A DNA stretch of 64,000 nucleotides from Candidatus Thalassarchaeum sp. (lineage in GTDB: Archaea > Thermoplasmatota > Poseidoniia > Poseidoniales > Thalassarchaeaceae). Shown in pieces: positions 48,288 to 58,352 of this stretch; the stretch's first letter is position 1, and the number at the start of each line of letters is the position of its first letter. Made by a program: the position numbers and the translations under genes. Under the pieces are notes generated by a model. That model was not told where the DNA came from. It did no database searches and saw only the letters and a list, made by a program, of their open reading frames with translations. Where the stretch lies: contig JADHRW010000005.1 of assembly GCA_016777225.1 (NCBI GenBank), forward strand, positions 50,982 through 114,981, written 5' to 3'.

Positions 48288-48770
48288 TCAGATTCTTTGG
48301 ACTGAAATTATTTGCACAGGAGTATGAGGCTTATCTCTATGATCTGTCTCCTGTGATTCTATTGATTTAACTACATCCATCCCCTTCAATACTTCGCCGA
48401 AAACTGCATGATTTCCATTGAGCCAAGGAGTCGGCACAGTAGTTAAGAAGAATTGCGAACCCCCAGTATTTCTACCGGCATTAGCCATAGAAAATAATCC
48501 TGGTCTATCGTGAGATTTGGCTAAGGCAGATGTTTCGCAGGGGATTTGCCAGCCTGGGCCTCCAGTTCCGGCTGCTCGACTATCTGGATCTTTTGATTTT
48601 GGACAACCTCCTTGGATCATAAAATCCTTTATTATACGATGAAAGTGGAGCCCATTATAAAATCCCGAATCTACTAATTTTAAGAAATTATCCGTAGTTT
48701 CTGGACAATCTTTTGTATAAAGTTCGATTTGTATTTCGCCTAAAGTTGTAGACATTTGTACCATAGTCAT
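48288..48770 (-). CDS. Peptidyl-prolyl cis-trans isomerase (cyclophilin)
   Basis: 160-residue single-domain cyclophilin. GLHFHRIIKDFMIQGGCP has the catalytic arginine; SMANAGRNTGGSQFFLTT and NGNHAVFGEVLKGMDVV complete the active site. No signal peptide, so cytosolic. A later ATG (48755) is possible. Acts in protein folding. Confidence 0.95.
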   Translation of the reverse strand: MTMVQMSTTLGEIQIELYTKDCPETTDNFLKLVDSGFYNGLHFHRIIKDFMIQGGCPKSKDPDSRAAGTGGPGWQIPCETSALAKSHDRPGLFSMANAGRNTGGSQFFLTTVPTPWLNGNHAVFGEVLKGMDVVKSIESQETDHRDKPHTPVQIISVQRI

Positions 48771-48855
48771 ACCCCTGCGAAATAACTGATGTTCATGAGG
48801 TTGATGGTTTGGTGCCGTGATAAGGATAATGAAGTTTTAACGTCTTGAAACTGTT

Positions 48856-50076
48856 ATGAGCGAGCTGAGCGGGCACGACTGTCCTCGTTGTAATGTGGAA
48901 TTATATATTGAAATGGCCGAACAGGCTGAAGGCGTAGATCTTCTAATTTGTAAGGAATGTTGGGGCGTTGGAGTCGCGGCTAAATCTATGGAATCTGTCA
49001 TCTCGAAAGGAGAAAAGCTTGATAAAAATATAGATAATTTGATCAAAAGAACTGGCGTATGTAAATGCCCAATGTGTTCTACGAAAATGGATATAATTGA
49101 ATTAGATTTACCTGAAAATGTTGAAGAAAAATTAAAAATGTTAAACAAAGGTTCGAAAATGACGGCATTATCTACAAAAAAGGTAGTAATTGATTCTTGT
49201 AGTAATTGCCCCACCTTCTGGTTTGATGCAGGGGAATTAGACCTTCTTAACGGGATTCAACCTAAAATGAGAGATGTGAATTATGAATCTAAATCAAATA
49301 GATTAATCGAAGATCAATCGTTAACGGAAGATTTTTTGAAAAAGAAAGATACGGAGAGAAAGGCTATAGGCGGTTTAATTATAATTTTATCATTGGCATT
49401 CGCAGGATCTATGGGGATTGTGGGAAAAGCAGTCATGGGGTTAATTGGTTTAGGGGGTTTAATTGCAGTTCTAAGTAAAAATCCGAACCAGAAGCTCGCA
49501 GCAGGGACCTGTGACAAATGTCTGGAAGAAAACAAATCTCTAGCGTGGAATTGTCAGAGGGGGGGTTGTTGGGCGCATATTTGTAACGATTGTCAAACTA
49601 TTGGTGACGACCCTGTTGAGGCATACGCCAAAACTCTAGGAAAAGTTGCAGCTGGCACCGTTATGGTAGGTATAGGCATCCTAGCAGTTGCAGCTATAGC
49701 CGAAACTGGAGGTGGAGGCCTTGGCATACCTGACTTAGTAGGTGGTTCAGGCGGAAACAAAGAAAAAAGATCAGAGTGGAAAAGCATGTTACTCTGTAGA
49801 GAATGTGTAGAAGTAGCTAAAGAAGAAGAGCAAAAGCAGCTAGAAAAATCTGAAGATAGAGTAAAGAAGCTACAAAAAGCCAAAGATTCCTACGAGGATG
49901 AAGCTTCAACAAATTTCGAAGAAGTAGAAGAAAAGGAAAGAAAAAATGACTACGAAAAAATAGAAACTGTTGAGCTTCGCCGTAGCATCTCTTGTGATTA
50001 TGTAGACGCCCTAAATGGCAAAAAGTGTCAAAGAGTGACTTTTAGACAATTGAATTATTGTTACATGCATAAGTAA
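48856..50076 (+). CDS. Zinc-finger membrane protein (zf-TFIIB-like repeats plus TM helices)
   Basis: 406 residues. Two zf-TFIIB-type ribbons open the protein: CPRCNVEL...LLICKECWGV and CPMCSTKM...DSCSNCPTFWFDAGELDLL. A hydrophobic hairpin (~172-206) follows, then a cysteine-rich segment (CDKCLEENKSLAWNCQRGGC...CNDC), another hydrophobic stretch (~257-275), a charged coiled coil (~310-370) and a C-terminal CDYVDALNGKKCQR...CYMH element with possible metal ligands. No known family for the full architecture. It could be a membrane-anchored RNA/protein quality-control factor; inference only. Confidence 0.75.
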   Translation: MSELSGHDCPRCNVELYIEMAEQAEGVDLLICKECWGVGVAAKSMESVISKGEKLDKNIDNLIKRTGVCKCPMCSTKMDIIELDLPENVEEKLKMLNKGSKMTALSTKKVVIDSCSNCPTFWFDAGELDLLNGIQPKMRDVNYESKSNRLIEDQSLTEDFLKKKDTERKAIGGLIIILSLAFAGSMGIVGKAVMGLIGLGGLIAVLSKNPNQKLAAGTCDKCLEENKSLAWNCQRGGCWAHICNDCQTIGDDPVEAYAKTLGKVAAGTVMVGIGILAVAAIAETGGGGLGIPDLVGGSGGNKEKRSEWKSMLLCRECVEVAKEEEQKQLEKSEDRVKKLQKAKDSYEDEASTNFEEVEEKERKNDYEKIETVELRRSISCDYVDALNGKKCQRVTFRQLNYCYMHK

Positions 50077-50092
50077 GAATGAATAACTGCAA

Positions 50093-50491
50093 TTATGCTA
50101 CGATTGAACCTAATAAGACATTTTCAGATAATTCTAGAAGATTAACAGAACCATCGGGATCTAATGCACCAAGAATTAGGAATTGTGAGATAAAACCTCC
50201 GGGTAATGTTTTTTCTCCAAGATTTATTGCACCGACTACTAAACGATCGACTAAGTCGCTTCTAGAATAGTTAGTTATTTGAGCGGAACTAGATAAAATC
50301 CCTATAATAGGCCCAAAATCAACTTGGATTTTATATGAGGGTTTTCTCATTTCGGGGTATTGAAGGACATCAATGATTTTTCCAACTCGGATGTCTAAAG
50401 AAAAATAATCATTTACTCCAACATACTCTTTCCGTAATAATTTTTCAGGATGATAAGGTAAATTATCCGTATCTATTTCATGCTGACCCAT
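50093..50491 (-). CDS. csaA: CsaA/EMAP-type tRNA-binding domain protein
   Basis: 132 residues, one OB-fold. SLDIRVGKIIDVLQYPEMRK, IGILSSSAQI and VVGAINLGEKTLPGGFISQ match CsaA and the C-terminal domain of MetRS. Binds tRNA or acts as a chaperone. Its ATG follows the pyrE TGA with no gap, so the two are co-translated. Confidence 0.9.
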   Translation of the reverse strand: MGQHEIDTDNLPYHPEKLLRKEYVGVNDYFSLDIRVGKIIDVLQYPEMRKPSYKIQVDFGPIIGILSSSAQITNYSRSDLVDRLVVGAINLGEKTLPGGFISQFLILGALDPDGSVNLLELSENVLLGSIVA

Positions 50492-51076
50492 TCACTCACC
50501 TGTGACGTCAGAGCGGACTAATAAAGGGATGAGCAAAACATTCGCTTGGTCAAATGCATTAATGCCACCTTCTTGACGATCAAGTATGGTGATACAAGCA
50601 ACTACTTCGCAACCTATTTCAGTTAATCTCTCCGATGCTTTAAGTGCCGAGCCGCCAGTTGTAGTTACATCTTCTAACAAGATTACTCTATCTCCTTTTT
50701 TGAGACTAGAACCTTCAATTCCAGGAGGATTTCCTGTTTTTCTACCTCCTCGTCCTTTGGCTTCTTTACGGACCATGAATCCACGTATCTGAGAATCTTT
50801 AGAGGCCTTGGCTATTACTATTCCAGTTAACGGAACTGCTCCTAATTCTAGTCCACCAACTGCATCTATTGAGCCTAGGGAGTCAATTTTTGAATGAATA
50901 AGAACGCCGAGAAGATGAGCACTTTCAGGATCCATCATTACTGGCTTCATATCAAAGAAATGAGGACTTTTTCTTCCACTAGCTAAGGTGAATAAATCAT
51001 CTGGAGAATGGAGATATGCTAACTCTCGTACTTTTTGGATTAATCGAAATTTAGCATCACTTACACTTGTCGACAT
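50492..51076 (-). CDS. pyrE: Orotate phosphoribosyltransferase
   Basis: Makes OMP from orotate and PRPP in pyrimidine synthesis. The PRPP site VILLEDVTTTGGSALKA and the FTLASGRKSPHFFDMK N-terminal motif are clear. The ORF track begins at 51124, but the ATG at 51076 has GAGGT six bases upstream and gives the usual ~195 residues, leaving 138 bp for the divergent promoters shared with DP2. Confidence 0.94.
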   Translation of the reverse strand: MSTSVSDAKFRLIQKVRELAYLHSPDDLFTLASGRKSPHFFDMKPVMMDPESAHLLGVLIHSKIDSLGSIDAVGGLELGAVPLTGIVIAKASKDSQIRGFMVRKEAKGRGGRKTGNPPGIEGSSLKKGDRVILLEDVTTTGGSALKASERLTEIGCEVVACITILDRQEGGINAFDQANVLLIPLLVRSDVTGE

Positions 51077-51214
51077 ACTGTTACCTCTATATGCGGTTGT
51101 AGTGAATCGAATGAATGTTCCCACATTAAAATACTAGATTTGACATTGTTTACACTGAATGTTCTTGTGCGGCCGGTATCGTTGAGAGAATATTGAGTGG
51201 GCGAGGGGAGAGCA

Positions 51215-54200
51215 ATGGAGGAAGTAAGTAGTAAAAATTTCTTAATTGATACTACTCGTCTTGAGCAAGAACAGGCAGCATATGAAGAATGGTTAGAAGA
51301 AAACACTGAGGCTGTTTATCAAATTGCAGAAGATGCAAAATCTAAACAATTAGATTTCGAGAATATTGTCGAAATACCCAGGGCATCGGATTTGGCAAGT
51401 AGGACTGAAAAATTACTTGAAGACTATTTAGATGGTATGAAAATTGAAGATGATTTGCGGCATCTACTTATTACTACAGATAGAGAAAGCGCTTCGATAC
51501 AAATCGCAGTAGATGTTGCTAGAAAAATGAATGAACAAACATTAGATATGCAGAAATCAATAGATTGCGGCATTAGAGTTGGTTTGGCGGTCTTAACAGA
51601 AGCAGTTTTGGTGGCTCCATTAGATGGAATTGGTGACGTGAGGATCTTAAATAATGCAGATGGGAGTGAATTTCTTTCTATTGATTTTTGTGGGCCTATT
51701 AGAGCCGCGGGAGGGACTGCTCAAGCACTTGGCGTTCTTATTGGCGATATGGTGAGAAGAGAATTAGGCCTTAGCAGATATGTACCTACAACTCAAGAAG
51801 TTGAAAGGGTGAAAGAAGAGTTTGGATTATATCGTGTTGGTTTACAGTATAAGCCACCGCCTGAAGAAATAGAGACTATAATGAGAGCCTGTCCAGTAAT
51901 GGTTAATGGGGAAGAAACTGAAAAAATAGAATGCTCTGGATACAAAGAAGTAAGAAATATTGTTAATTCTAATGGTTCTTATCGAACCCGAATCCGAGGA
52001 GGAGTGATGCTTGTAATAGGTGAAGGTTTGTGTCTTAAAGCTCCTAAAGTTCAGAAACATACTGAAAGAATGAATATACAAGGATGGGAATTTATAGCCC
52101 AATTCGCGAATAAAAATAAAGCGAATGAGGAGGATATTAATGCATTCAAACCAAGAGAAATTGCTCCCATTCGCAGATATATGGAAGATGTAATTGCTGG
52201 AAGACCTGTGTTTGGAGAGCCGAATCAACCAGGTGGTTTTAGACTGAGATATGGAAGAAGTAGAATCACTGGTTTGGCAGCAGCAGGAATGAATCCGGTC
52301 ACTATGGAAGCAATGGGAGGTTTTCTCGCTGTTGGCACCCAAATGAAAATTGAAAGGCCTGGAAAGGCATGTGCAATTACTCCCTGTACAGAGATTGACG
52401 GGCCAACAGTGTTGATGGAAAATGGAGATTTTAGAAAAATTAGAGATCTAGAAGATTGGAGAACAAATGTCACTAGTGTGAAATCAATTTGGGATGCTGG
52501 AGAAATATTGATTGGTTATGGAGAGTTTCTTGAAAATAATAAGAAGTTAGTTCCATCGGCATATAATAAAGATTGGTGGGCATCAGATTTGATAGAATCT
52601 TTAGATATGCCATCTAAAGTGGAGAGATTCGCTGAAATATTAGGGATTGAAAGAAATTCTTTACCAGAAGGATTACCCTTTAATGGCGCAATAAAAAGAG
52701 GAGGGGAGAGCCCTCTTGATAGAAAGTGGAGAAAGAGAGAATGGGTGATGTTCCTTAGAAGATTAGAATTAAATTGGGAACAAATTAAGCAAATATCAAT
52801 AGATTATGGTGCTGCTATACCTCCACCATGGAATCTTTGGTGGTCAGATTTGCCAATCTCATTTATTCCCGCATTAGTTGATAATTTAGTAAATGCAAAA
52901 ATTCAGAATAACGAAATTATTCTTACTAATGTAGTTAGTAATTGGCCGATAGAGAATAGTTTGAAAGAAGATGAACTTCCTGAACAAATAACTCAAAATT
53001 GGCCAAGGTGGACACGTGTAAAAACAAATGGAATTATTAAATCTGCACTCATGACACTGGGCGTTGAACATTTCCATGAAAAGGGAAATATCATTATCAA
53101 AAATAATTGGGAATCGCTTTTAGAAGGTTTGGGATTAGAACTCTTTGAAGGGAATATCAAACAAAAAGTTGAAATTAAATTACATGTTAACCATAGAGTT
53201 ACTAATATTAAAAATGCAAATTCTATAATTGCCTATGAAGCTGAGCGGATTGAGGAATTAGAACATCAAAGAGAGTTAGAGCGAATAGTAGCTACGACTG
53301 CTGCTAGACAATCTGGAATGAATATTGAAGAAACAGAGAAAGTAGGAGATAAAGCAGCGGAGAAAATCATTGATTTAGGAACAAAAAATATTGATGAATT
53401 ATTTAATTCAAAAACATTAATTGATGAAAATGAAGTTGAAAGGAGCCTCTGGATTATAAGAAAAGTATCTAATTTGAGGTGGGAAGATTCTGTACCCTGT
53501 AGAATTGGTTCAAGAATGGGGCGACCAGAAAAATCAGCCAGAAGAGAATTGAAACCATTAACTCATTCCTTGTATCCTATTGGAGAAAATGGTGGCTCAC
53601 AAAAATTACTGATTCAAGCTGCCGATAAAGGTAGAATTAGAGTAGAAATGGGAAGGCGAGTTTGTCAGGATTGTGGCAAAGAATCCCCTTATATTATCTG
53701 TCATAATAGAAAGATTGCAAGCGAAGCAATAGAATGCGGTGGAAGAACTATTGAGAGGAAGTCAAGAGGGAGTAGTCTGAGAAGAAGGAAAGGCGAAAGA
53801 ACAACAGTTGAATTAGATAAAATATTAGAAGTAAAAAGAAGATCATTAGGACTAGATAGATTACCTCAAACTATCAAAGCACAAAAAGAATTACTCTCAG
53901 TTGGACAGACTCCAGAGCCTATAGAAAAAGGAATTCTTAGAGGGAAACATGGAGTATCTGTATTTAGAGATGGAACTTCAAGATACGATATGATTGATGT
54001 ACCGGTTACTCACTTTAAGCCTAAGGAAGTCTATACATCTTGGGAAAAATTATTCGATTTAGGATATAAAAAAGATGTATATGGGAATGATTTAGCTTCA
54101 GATGAGCAGATTTTAGAACTATTTCCTCAAGATATTATCCCCTCGTTAAATGCAGAAGAACATCTGATATCTACTTGTAATTTTGTCGATGATCTTTTAG

Positions 54201-55189
54201 TTCGCTTTTACAAAATGGAGCCTTTCTATAACGTGGAAAGTATTGATGATATTGTAGGGGCTCTAGCTATAGGTCTAGCTCCTCATACCTCTGGAGGAGT
54301 GCTCTGTCGAATAATTGGTTGGACTAAAGCTTCTGCGGGATATGCGCATCCACTTTTTCATGCTGCAAAAAGAAGAAATTGTGATGGAGACGAAGATAGT
54401 ATACTAATGCTGATGGATGGTTTACTAAATTTCTCAAAACATATTTTACCATCAGGTAGAGGAGGAAGGATGGATGCACCACTTGTCCTAACTACTAGAT
54501 TAAATCCTAGTGAAATCGATAAAGAGGCTTTGAATGTTGATTGTTCTCATAATTATTCAAGAAGATTTTACGAAGAGACTCTTAATCAACCGCACCCTAA
54601 TGAATTAAGCAATATTGTAGAAACTGTTGAGTCTCGTTTAGGAACAATAGGTGATTTACGAGGCTACGGATGGACTCATGAATCGGGCGATTTAGATGCG
54701 GGCCCTACTAATTCTTCATATAAGACTTTGAAATCTATGGAAGATAAGATGAACGGTCAGTTGGCAATTGGGAGTTTATTGAGAAGTGTTAGAGTCGAGA
54801 AAGTCGCTTCACAAGTTATTGAGTCACACTTTTTACCAGATTTGAGAGGAAATCTAGTTGCATTTACGAGACAAAGAGTAAGGTGTGTGAAATGTGGAGA
54901 AAAATATAGAAGAATGCCGTTGGCAGGAAAATGTATTCAAAGACATAAATTAGAAATCGGTGGATTATCTGCAAGAAGAGGTGAAGATACAACTGAGTGT
55001 GGAGGAAATGTCATACTAACCGTTTCGGAAGGTAATGTAAGAAAATACATCAAAGTTACTGAAGGAATAATTCAAAATTATGGAGTTGATATGTATACTG
55101 AACAACGAGTTAAATGGCTAACAGAAAGTACAGATTCACTATTCAATAATGATCGTGTTACGGTGATGACTTTGAGCGATTTCTTATGA
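51215..55189 (+). CDS. polC: DNA polymerase D large subunit (DP2)
   Basis: Catalytic subunit of the replicative PolD of euryarchaea and relatives. Near the catalytic core NCDGDEDSILMLMDGLLNF carries the Asp motif; SGRGGRMDAPLVLTTRLNP follows. Two zinc ribbons are visible: CQDCGKESPYIIC...CGG and CVKCGEKYRRMPLAGKC...CGG. The front contains FCGPIRAAGGTAQALGVLIG. About 1,324 residues, so no intein. The ATG at 51215, with GGGGAG just before, is preferred to GTG 51197. The DP1 partner is not in the window. Confidence 0.95.
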   Translation: MEEVSSKNFLIDTTRLEQEQAAYEEWLEENTEAVYQIAEDAKSKQLDFENIVEIPRASDLASRTEKLLEDYLDGMKIEDDLRHLLITTDRESASIQIAVDVARKMNEQTLDMQKSIDCGIRVGLAVLTEAVLVAPLDGIGDVRILNNADGSEFLSIDFCGPIRAAGGTAQALGVLIGDMVRRELGLSRYVPTTQEVERVKEEFGLYRVGLQYKPPPEEIETIMRACPVMVNGEETEKIECSGYKEVRNIVNSNGSYRTRIRGGVMLVIGEGLCLKAPKVQKHTERMNIQGWEFIAQFANKNKANEEDINAFKPREIAPIRRYMEDVIAGRPVFGEPNQPGGFRLRYGRSRITGLAAAGMNPVTMEAMGGFLAVGTQMKIERPGKACAITPCTEIDGPTVLMENGDFRKIRDLEDWRTNVTSVKSIWDAGEILIGYGEFLENNKKLVPSAYNKDWWASDLIESLDMPSKVERFAEILGIERNSLPEGLPFNGAIKRGGESPLDRKWRKREWVMFLRRLELNWEQIKQISIDYGAAIPPPWNLWWSDLPISFIPALVDNLVNAKIQNNEIILTNVVSNWPIENSLKEDELPEQITQNWPRWTRVKTNGIIKSALMTLGVEHFHEKGNIIIKNNWESLLEGLGLELFEGNIKQKVEIKLHVNHRVTNIKNANSIIAYEAERIEELEHQRELERIVATTAARQSGMNIEETEKVGDKAAEKIIDLGTKNIDELFNSKTLIDENEVERSLWIIRKVSNLRWEDSVPCRIGSRMGRPEKSARRELKPLTHSLYPIGENGGSQKLLIQAADKGRIRVEMGRRVCQDCGKESPYIICHNRKIASEAIECGGRTIERKSRGSSLRRRKGERTTVELDKILEVKRRSLGLDRLPQTIKAQKELLSVGQTPEPIEKGILRGKHGVSVFRDGTSRYDMIDVPVTHFKPKEVYTSWEKLFDLGYKKDVYGNDLASDEQILELFPQDIIPSLNAEEHLISTCNFVDDLLVRFYKMEPFYNVESIDDIVGALAIGLAPHTSGGVLCRIIGWTKASAGYAHPLFHAAKRRNCDGDEDSILMLMDGLLNFSKHILPSGRGGRMDAPLVLTTRLNPSEIDKEALNVDCSHNYSRRFYEETLNQPHPNELSNIVETVESRLGTIGDLRGYGWTHESGDLDAGPTNSSYKTLKSMEDKMNGQLAIGSLLRSVRVEKVASQVIESHFLPDLRGNLVAFTRQRVRCVKCGEKYRRMPLAGKCIQRHKLEIGGLSARRGEDTTECGGNVILTVSEGNVRKYIKVTEGIIQNYGVDMYTEQRVKWLTESTDSLFNNDRVTVMTLSDFL

Positions 55190-55945
55190 TTAATAATTAA
55201 TTCCTAATATTTTGAGTACCTTTGCCATCCATTGTAATTTGATTATTTTTTCACTAGGATTGGTTACTCCTGACCATTTACCAACTATGTCTGTACGTGT
55301 ACCAAGTAAAGAAATATTATCAATTTCGACTCCCAAAGCAACTAAGAAACATACTGCTCGATCGCCGTCGGTGAATCCCCCTGGATTATGCATTCCTTCA
55401 ATTTTTTCTGATGTTTGATGAGTAAGAACTAATCGAGGAGGAGTGCGGATTTGAGAAGCTATGTTCAACAAATTTCTCCAAGAATCAAAATTATCGCCAT
55501 GGGCGTGTAATATAACTGGAATACTTCTTTTCACCGCTTCTATAGTCCCCTCTCCTCCATCTGCATCACTAACGATACAAACTAATCTTGACCAGGCTCT
55601 TTCAGAGATTGATTCAGGTAATGAGGAAAGTACTCCTACTGCTCCATCGGCTGCTACGAATAATGTCGAGGATTCTAAAATAGAAAGTACTTCAGATTCA
55701 CTTACAGCAGCGCCTAGAACTGCTATCTTAGTTTCTCTTAATACTAATCTTCTACGTAAATTTGCTAAAGTTACTAATCTTTGAGGCCTCATCCATGCCT
55801 CAATTGGAAAACTTTCCACAACCGATAAAAGTTCTGCGGCACTATCTATATCTAATTCTACATCCCAATTAAAGAAATCCCTAACCTCATTTTGTATCTG
55901 GATTAATTCATTATCGAGCGGCAACAGTAGAATATTTGTTGGCAT
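55190..55945 (-). CDS. 6-hydroxymethylpterin diphosphokinase MptE-like
   Basis: Archaeal enzyme for 7,8-dihydro-6-hydroxymethylpterin diphosphate in the tetrahydrofolate/methanopterin branch. Motifs: FVAADGAVGVL, VSDADGGEG, ILHAHGDNFDSW, GFTDGDRAVCF and LLGTRTDIVGKWSGVTNP. The ORF track starts at 56083, which would overlap the divergent priL; ATG 55945 with GGAG upstream gives 251 residues, the family's size, and leaves 66 bp between the genes. Ends one base after the DP2 stop. Confidence 0.82.
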   Translation of the reverse strand: MPTNILLLPLDNELIQIQNEVRDFFNWDVELDIDSAAELLSVVESFPIEAWMRPQRLVTLANLRRRLVLRETKIAVLGAAVSESEVLSILESSTLFVAADGAVGVLSSLPESISERAWSRLVCIVSDADGGEGTIEAVKRSIPVILHAHGDNFDSWRNLLNIASQIRTPPRLVLTHQTSEKIEGMHNPGGFTDGDRAVCFLVALGVEIDNISLLGTRTDIVGKWSGVTNPSEKIIKLQWMAKVLKILGINY

Positions 55946-56011
55946 TTGCTCGCTTCTCCAGTGGAAGCAGACGGTGAGTATTGAAGAACCCTCGTCGTTC
56001 ATGATTGTAAT

Positions 56012-57157
56012 ATGCCGATGCCGCTCACCAAACCGGGCATCGAAAATGAGACATTGATGGCAAGATATCCTTTTCTTCCGCAAGGTGCTGCTTTTGTTAA
56101 ATTAGTTCTTGAGAAAAATGGAATAACTGTAGAAGATCTCATCGAAGCCCATTGGCTAGAAGAGGTAAGATCACGTGGAAGAATTCGTCTCTTAGAATCC
56201 GTAATGCATAAAGAGGGAGTTGATAGTTCTACTACGATTGATTTATCATCAGACCTAGGGAAAATGACAGAGTCTCTATCTTTTCTTTATGCGATGCTTG
56301 TAGTCTGTGCTTCGTTTAATGAAAGATTATTGGCAAGATGGGTGGAAGGCGAAGCTAGTAGAGCAGATCAACTATTTGGAATGGATGAAAAGAATTTTGA
56401 CATTTTAGCAAGATCGTATCTTTCTGATATTAAAGAAGTTCGAGAAAGAGGAGATAGTGATTCAATTTATTGGATTCCAATAAGTGATTTCATTGAATTG
56501 TGCCCTCGTATATCCGGATATTACTGGAGATTGATAAATCGACCGACTAGAGATGGTTGGGTATGTATGAACCCGGGGTCCGGAGAAACCAGTAGGCAAC
56601 GCACTGCAAGACTGATTAAGGAAAGGATTCGAGAAGATATGACAAATAGTTGTTTGACTAGAATGAATAAAATGGATGACTCATTTGCAGAACTATTCAT
56701 AGATCCTGTTGAAAGAGTGACTAAATTATTATCTGAACAGGTAAAAGAAGAAATGCCGATGACTGCCGCAATCAGAGATGATTGGCCGCCTTGTTTTGAA
56801 TCCGCAGTAGAGGAATTAAGCCAAGGAGTGAATGTTAATCATACGGGTCGAGTTTTTTTAGCATCTATGTCTCTAGCTATGGGTTTGTCTCAGGAACAAA
56901 CTTGTGGATTTTTTTCTAATGCTCCTGATTATAATGCAGGTACAACTAGTTATCAAATAAATCAAATATTCGAAAGAGAATATACTCCTCATGGATGTGC
57001 TGCTCTAAAAACAAGTGCAAGATGTCCGGTATCTCCTGGAGATGACAGATTATGTGATCAGGAATGGTTGACGCATCCTCTGAAATATCTGAAAGCGAAA
57101 CAAAGACGTCGCTTTCAAGAAGGTGGCGGAACAGTAATTACCGAGAAAAACGAGTAA
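56012..57157 (+). CDS. priL: DNA primase large subunit PriL
   Basis: 381 residues. Partners PriS in the archaeal primase and holds a [4Fe-4S] cluster. Cluster cysteines can be placed: WPPCFESAVEEL, QTCGFFSNAPDY, HGCAALKTSARC, in the typical C-terminal helical domain (~265-345). Helical N-terminal domain with LLESVMHKEG and RADQLF. The first ATG is at 56012; a second ATG follows at 56018. Together with DP2 it marks a small replication cluster; PriS is elsewhere. Confidence 0.88.
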   Translation: MPMPLTKPGIENETLMARYPFLPQGAAFVKLVLEKNGITVEDLIEAHWLEEVRSRGRIRLLESVMHKEGVDSSTTIDLSSDLGKMTESLSFLYAMLVVCASFNERLLARWVEGEASRADQLFGMDEKNFDILARSYLSDIKEVRERGDSDSIYWIPISDFIELCPRISGYYWRLINRPTRDGWVCMNPGSGETSRQRTARLIKERIREDMTNSCLTRMNKMDDSFAELFIDPVERVTKLLSEQVKEEMPMTAAIRDDWPPCFESAVEELSQGVNVNHTGRVFLASMSLAMGLSQEQTCGFFSNAPDYNAGTTSYQINQIFEREYTPHGCAALKTSARCPVSPGDDRLCDQEWLTHPLKYLKAKQRRRFQEGGGTVITEKNE

Positions 57158-57227
57158 AACATAATCATAAAAGACAATTATTCATAGGTGTCTTTCGTTA
57201 AGAGTAAAGTGTTGGAGGTTAAGTCGA

Positions 57228-58352
57228 ATGGTACGAACATTGGTTCTAACAGTAGATAGAGATAATGATCTAGGCGTTAAAGCGGCGATTAGAGGACCGG
57301 TTTTAGGACGAAAACCCACTATAACGGCAGCAATAAAATTAGGAATTGCAGACCCAGAAGAATCTGATACTAACGCGATCCTAGGGGCTTTACATCACTA
57401 TGATAGGTTAATAGGAAATGTTGATCCAAATGACGAAGTAGAAGTGGCTATACTTACAGGAGATGTACGGGTAGGTCCAAGAAGCGATAGGGCAATTGCA
57501 AGTCAATTAGATGAGGTGATTAAAGAATTTCAACCAGATGTTGCAATTCTTGTAACTGATGGCGCGGATGATGAAGCTTCAATGCCAATTATTACCTCTC
57601 GTATTCGAGTCGAACATGTTGAAAAAATTATTGTAAGACAGTCGAAAGGTATTGAATCGACGTATTATTACATTGCCAAAGCCATAGATGACCCCCGATG
57701 GAGAGCAAAATTATTAGTACCAATTTCTATATTTTTAATGATAATTGGACTTGGTTTAATTCTTCCTAATGGGAAAGTATTGATTGGAATAATGCCCTTA
57801 TTAGTAGGTATCTGGATACTCTCAAAGGGACTTGGTTGGGAAGAACAATTAGATAGATTAATGATTGATTTACGAGACAGTGCTCAAAAGGGAATTTTCT
57901 CATCTATGTTGTGGGCGATGTCAATATTTTCTGTATTTTTAGCAGGTATTACCATGTTTCAAGTATTCTCTGATACTGCAACATACGGTAATTCTTCAGA
58001 TGCTCTAATTTGGACAACAGCTATTGAAGAAGCCCTGAAGTGGCTTGTTGTTGGTGTATTCTCTTTCGCTCTTGCAATAGGCATTGTAAGGTGGGGAGAA
58101 GGCACATATACAGGTAGGTCGATGATTCTTTTTGGCAGAGGGGCTATTGTTTACACCATTCTGAGCGCATCACTTGGAGTCATAATCACAATTCTTAGTT
58201 CAGAATCATACATAGTTAATTTCGATAATGTATCAACTGATTGGGATTTACCACTATTTACACTAATACTGTACTATTTACTGAAAACTGCTGTCGAATC
58301 AGTGACCAAAGAAGAAGATGATATTTCTAATAACAAATTTTGGGGAGTTTGA
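57228..58352 (+). CDS. DUF373 membrane protein
   Basis: 374 residues. The N-terminal ~150 form the soluble DUF373 part (VLTVDRDNDLGVKAAIRGPV, LTGDVRVGPRSDRAIASQLD, LVTDGADDEA). Then 6-7 TM helices. DUF373 is an archaeal family of unknown function. GGAGGT lies 7 bases before the ATG. It meets the convergent zinc-ribbon gene end to end with no gap. Confidence 0.85.
   Translation: MVRTLVLTVDRDNDLGVKAAIRGPVLGRKPTITAAIKLGIADPEESDTNAILGALHHYDRLIGNVDPNDEVEVAILTGDVRVGPRSDRAIASQLDEVIKEFQPDVAILVTDGADDEASMPIITSRIRVEHVEKIIVRQSKGIESTYYYIAKAIDDPRWRAKLLVPISIFLMIIGLGLILPNGKVLIGIMPLLVGIWILSKGLGWEEQLDRLMIDLRDSAQKGIFSSMLWAMSIFSVFLAGITMFQVFSDTATYGNSSDALIWTTAIEEALKWLVVGVFSFALAIGIVRWGEGTYTGRSMILFGRGAIVYTILSASLGVIITILSSESYIVNFDNVSTDWDLPLFTLILYYLLKTAVESVTKEEDDISNNKFWGV

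Noticed and set aside
51215-55189. Intein in DP2
   Set aside because: Length ~1,324 and continuous PolD motifs, no Hint/endonuclease blocks seen.
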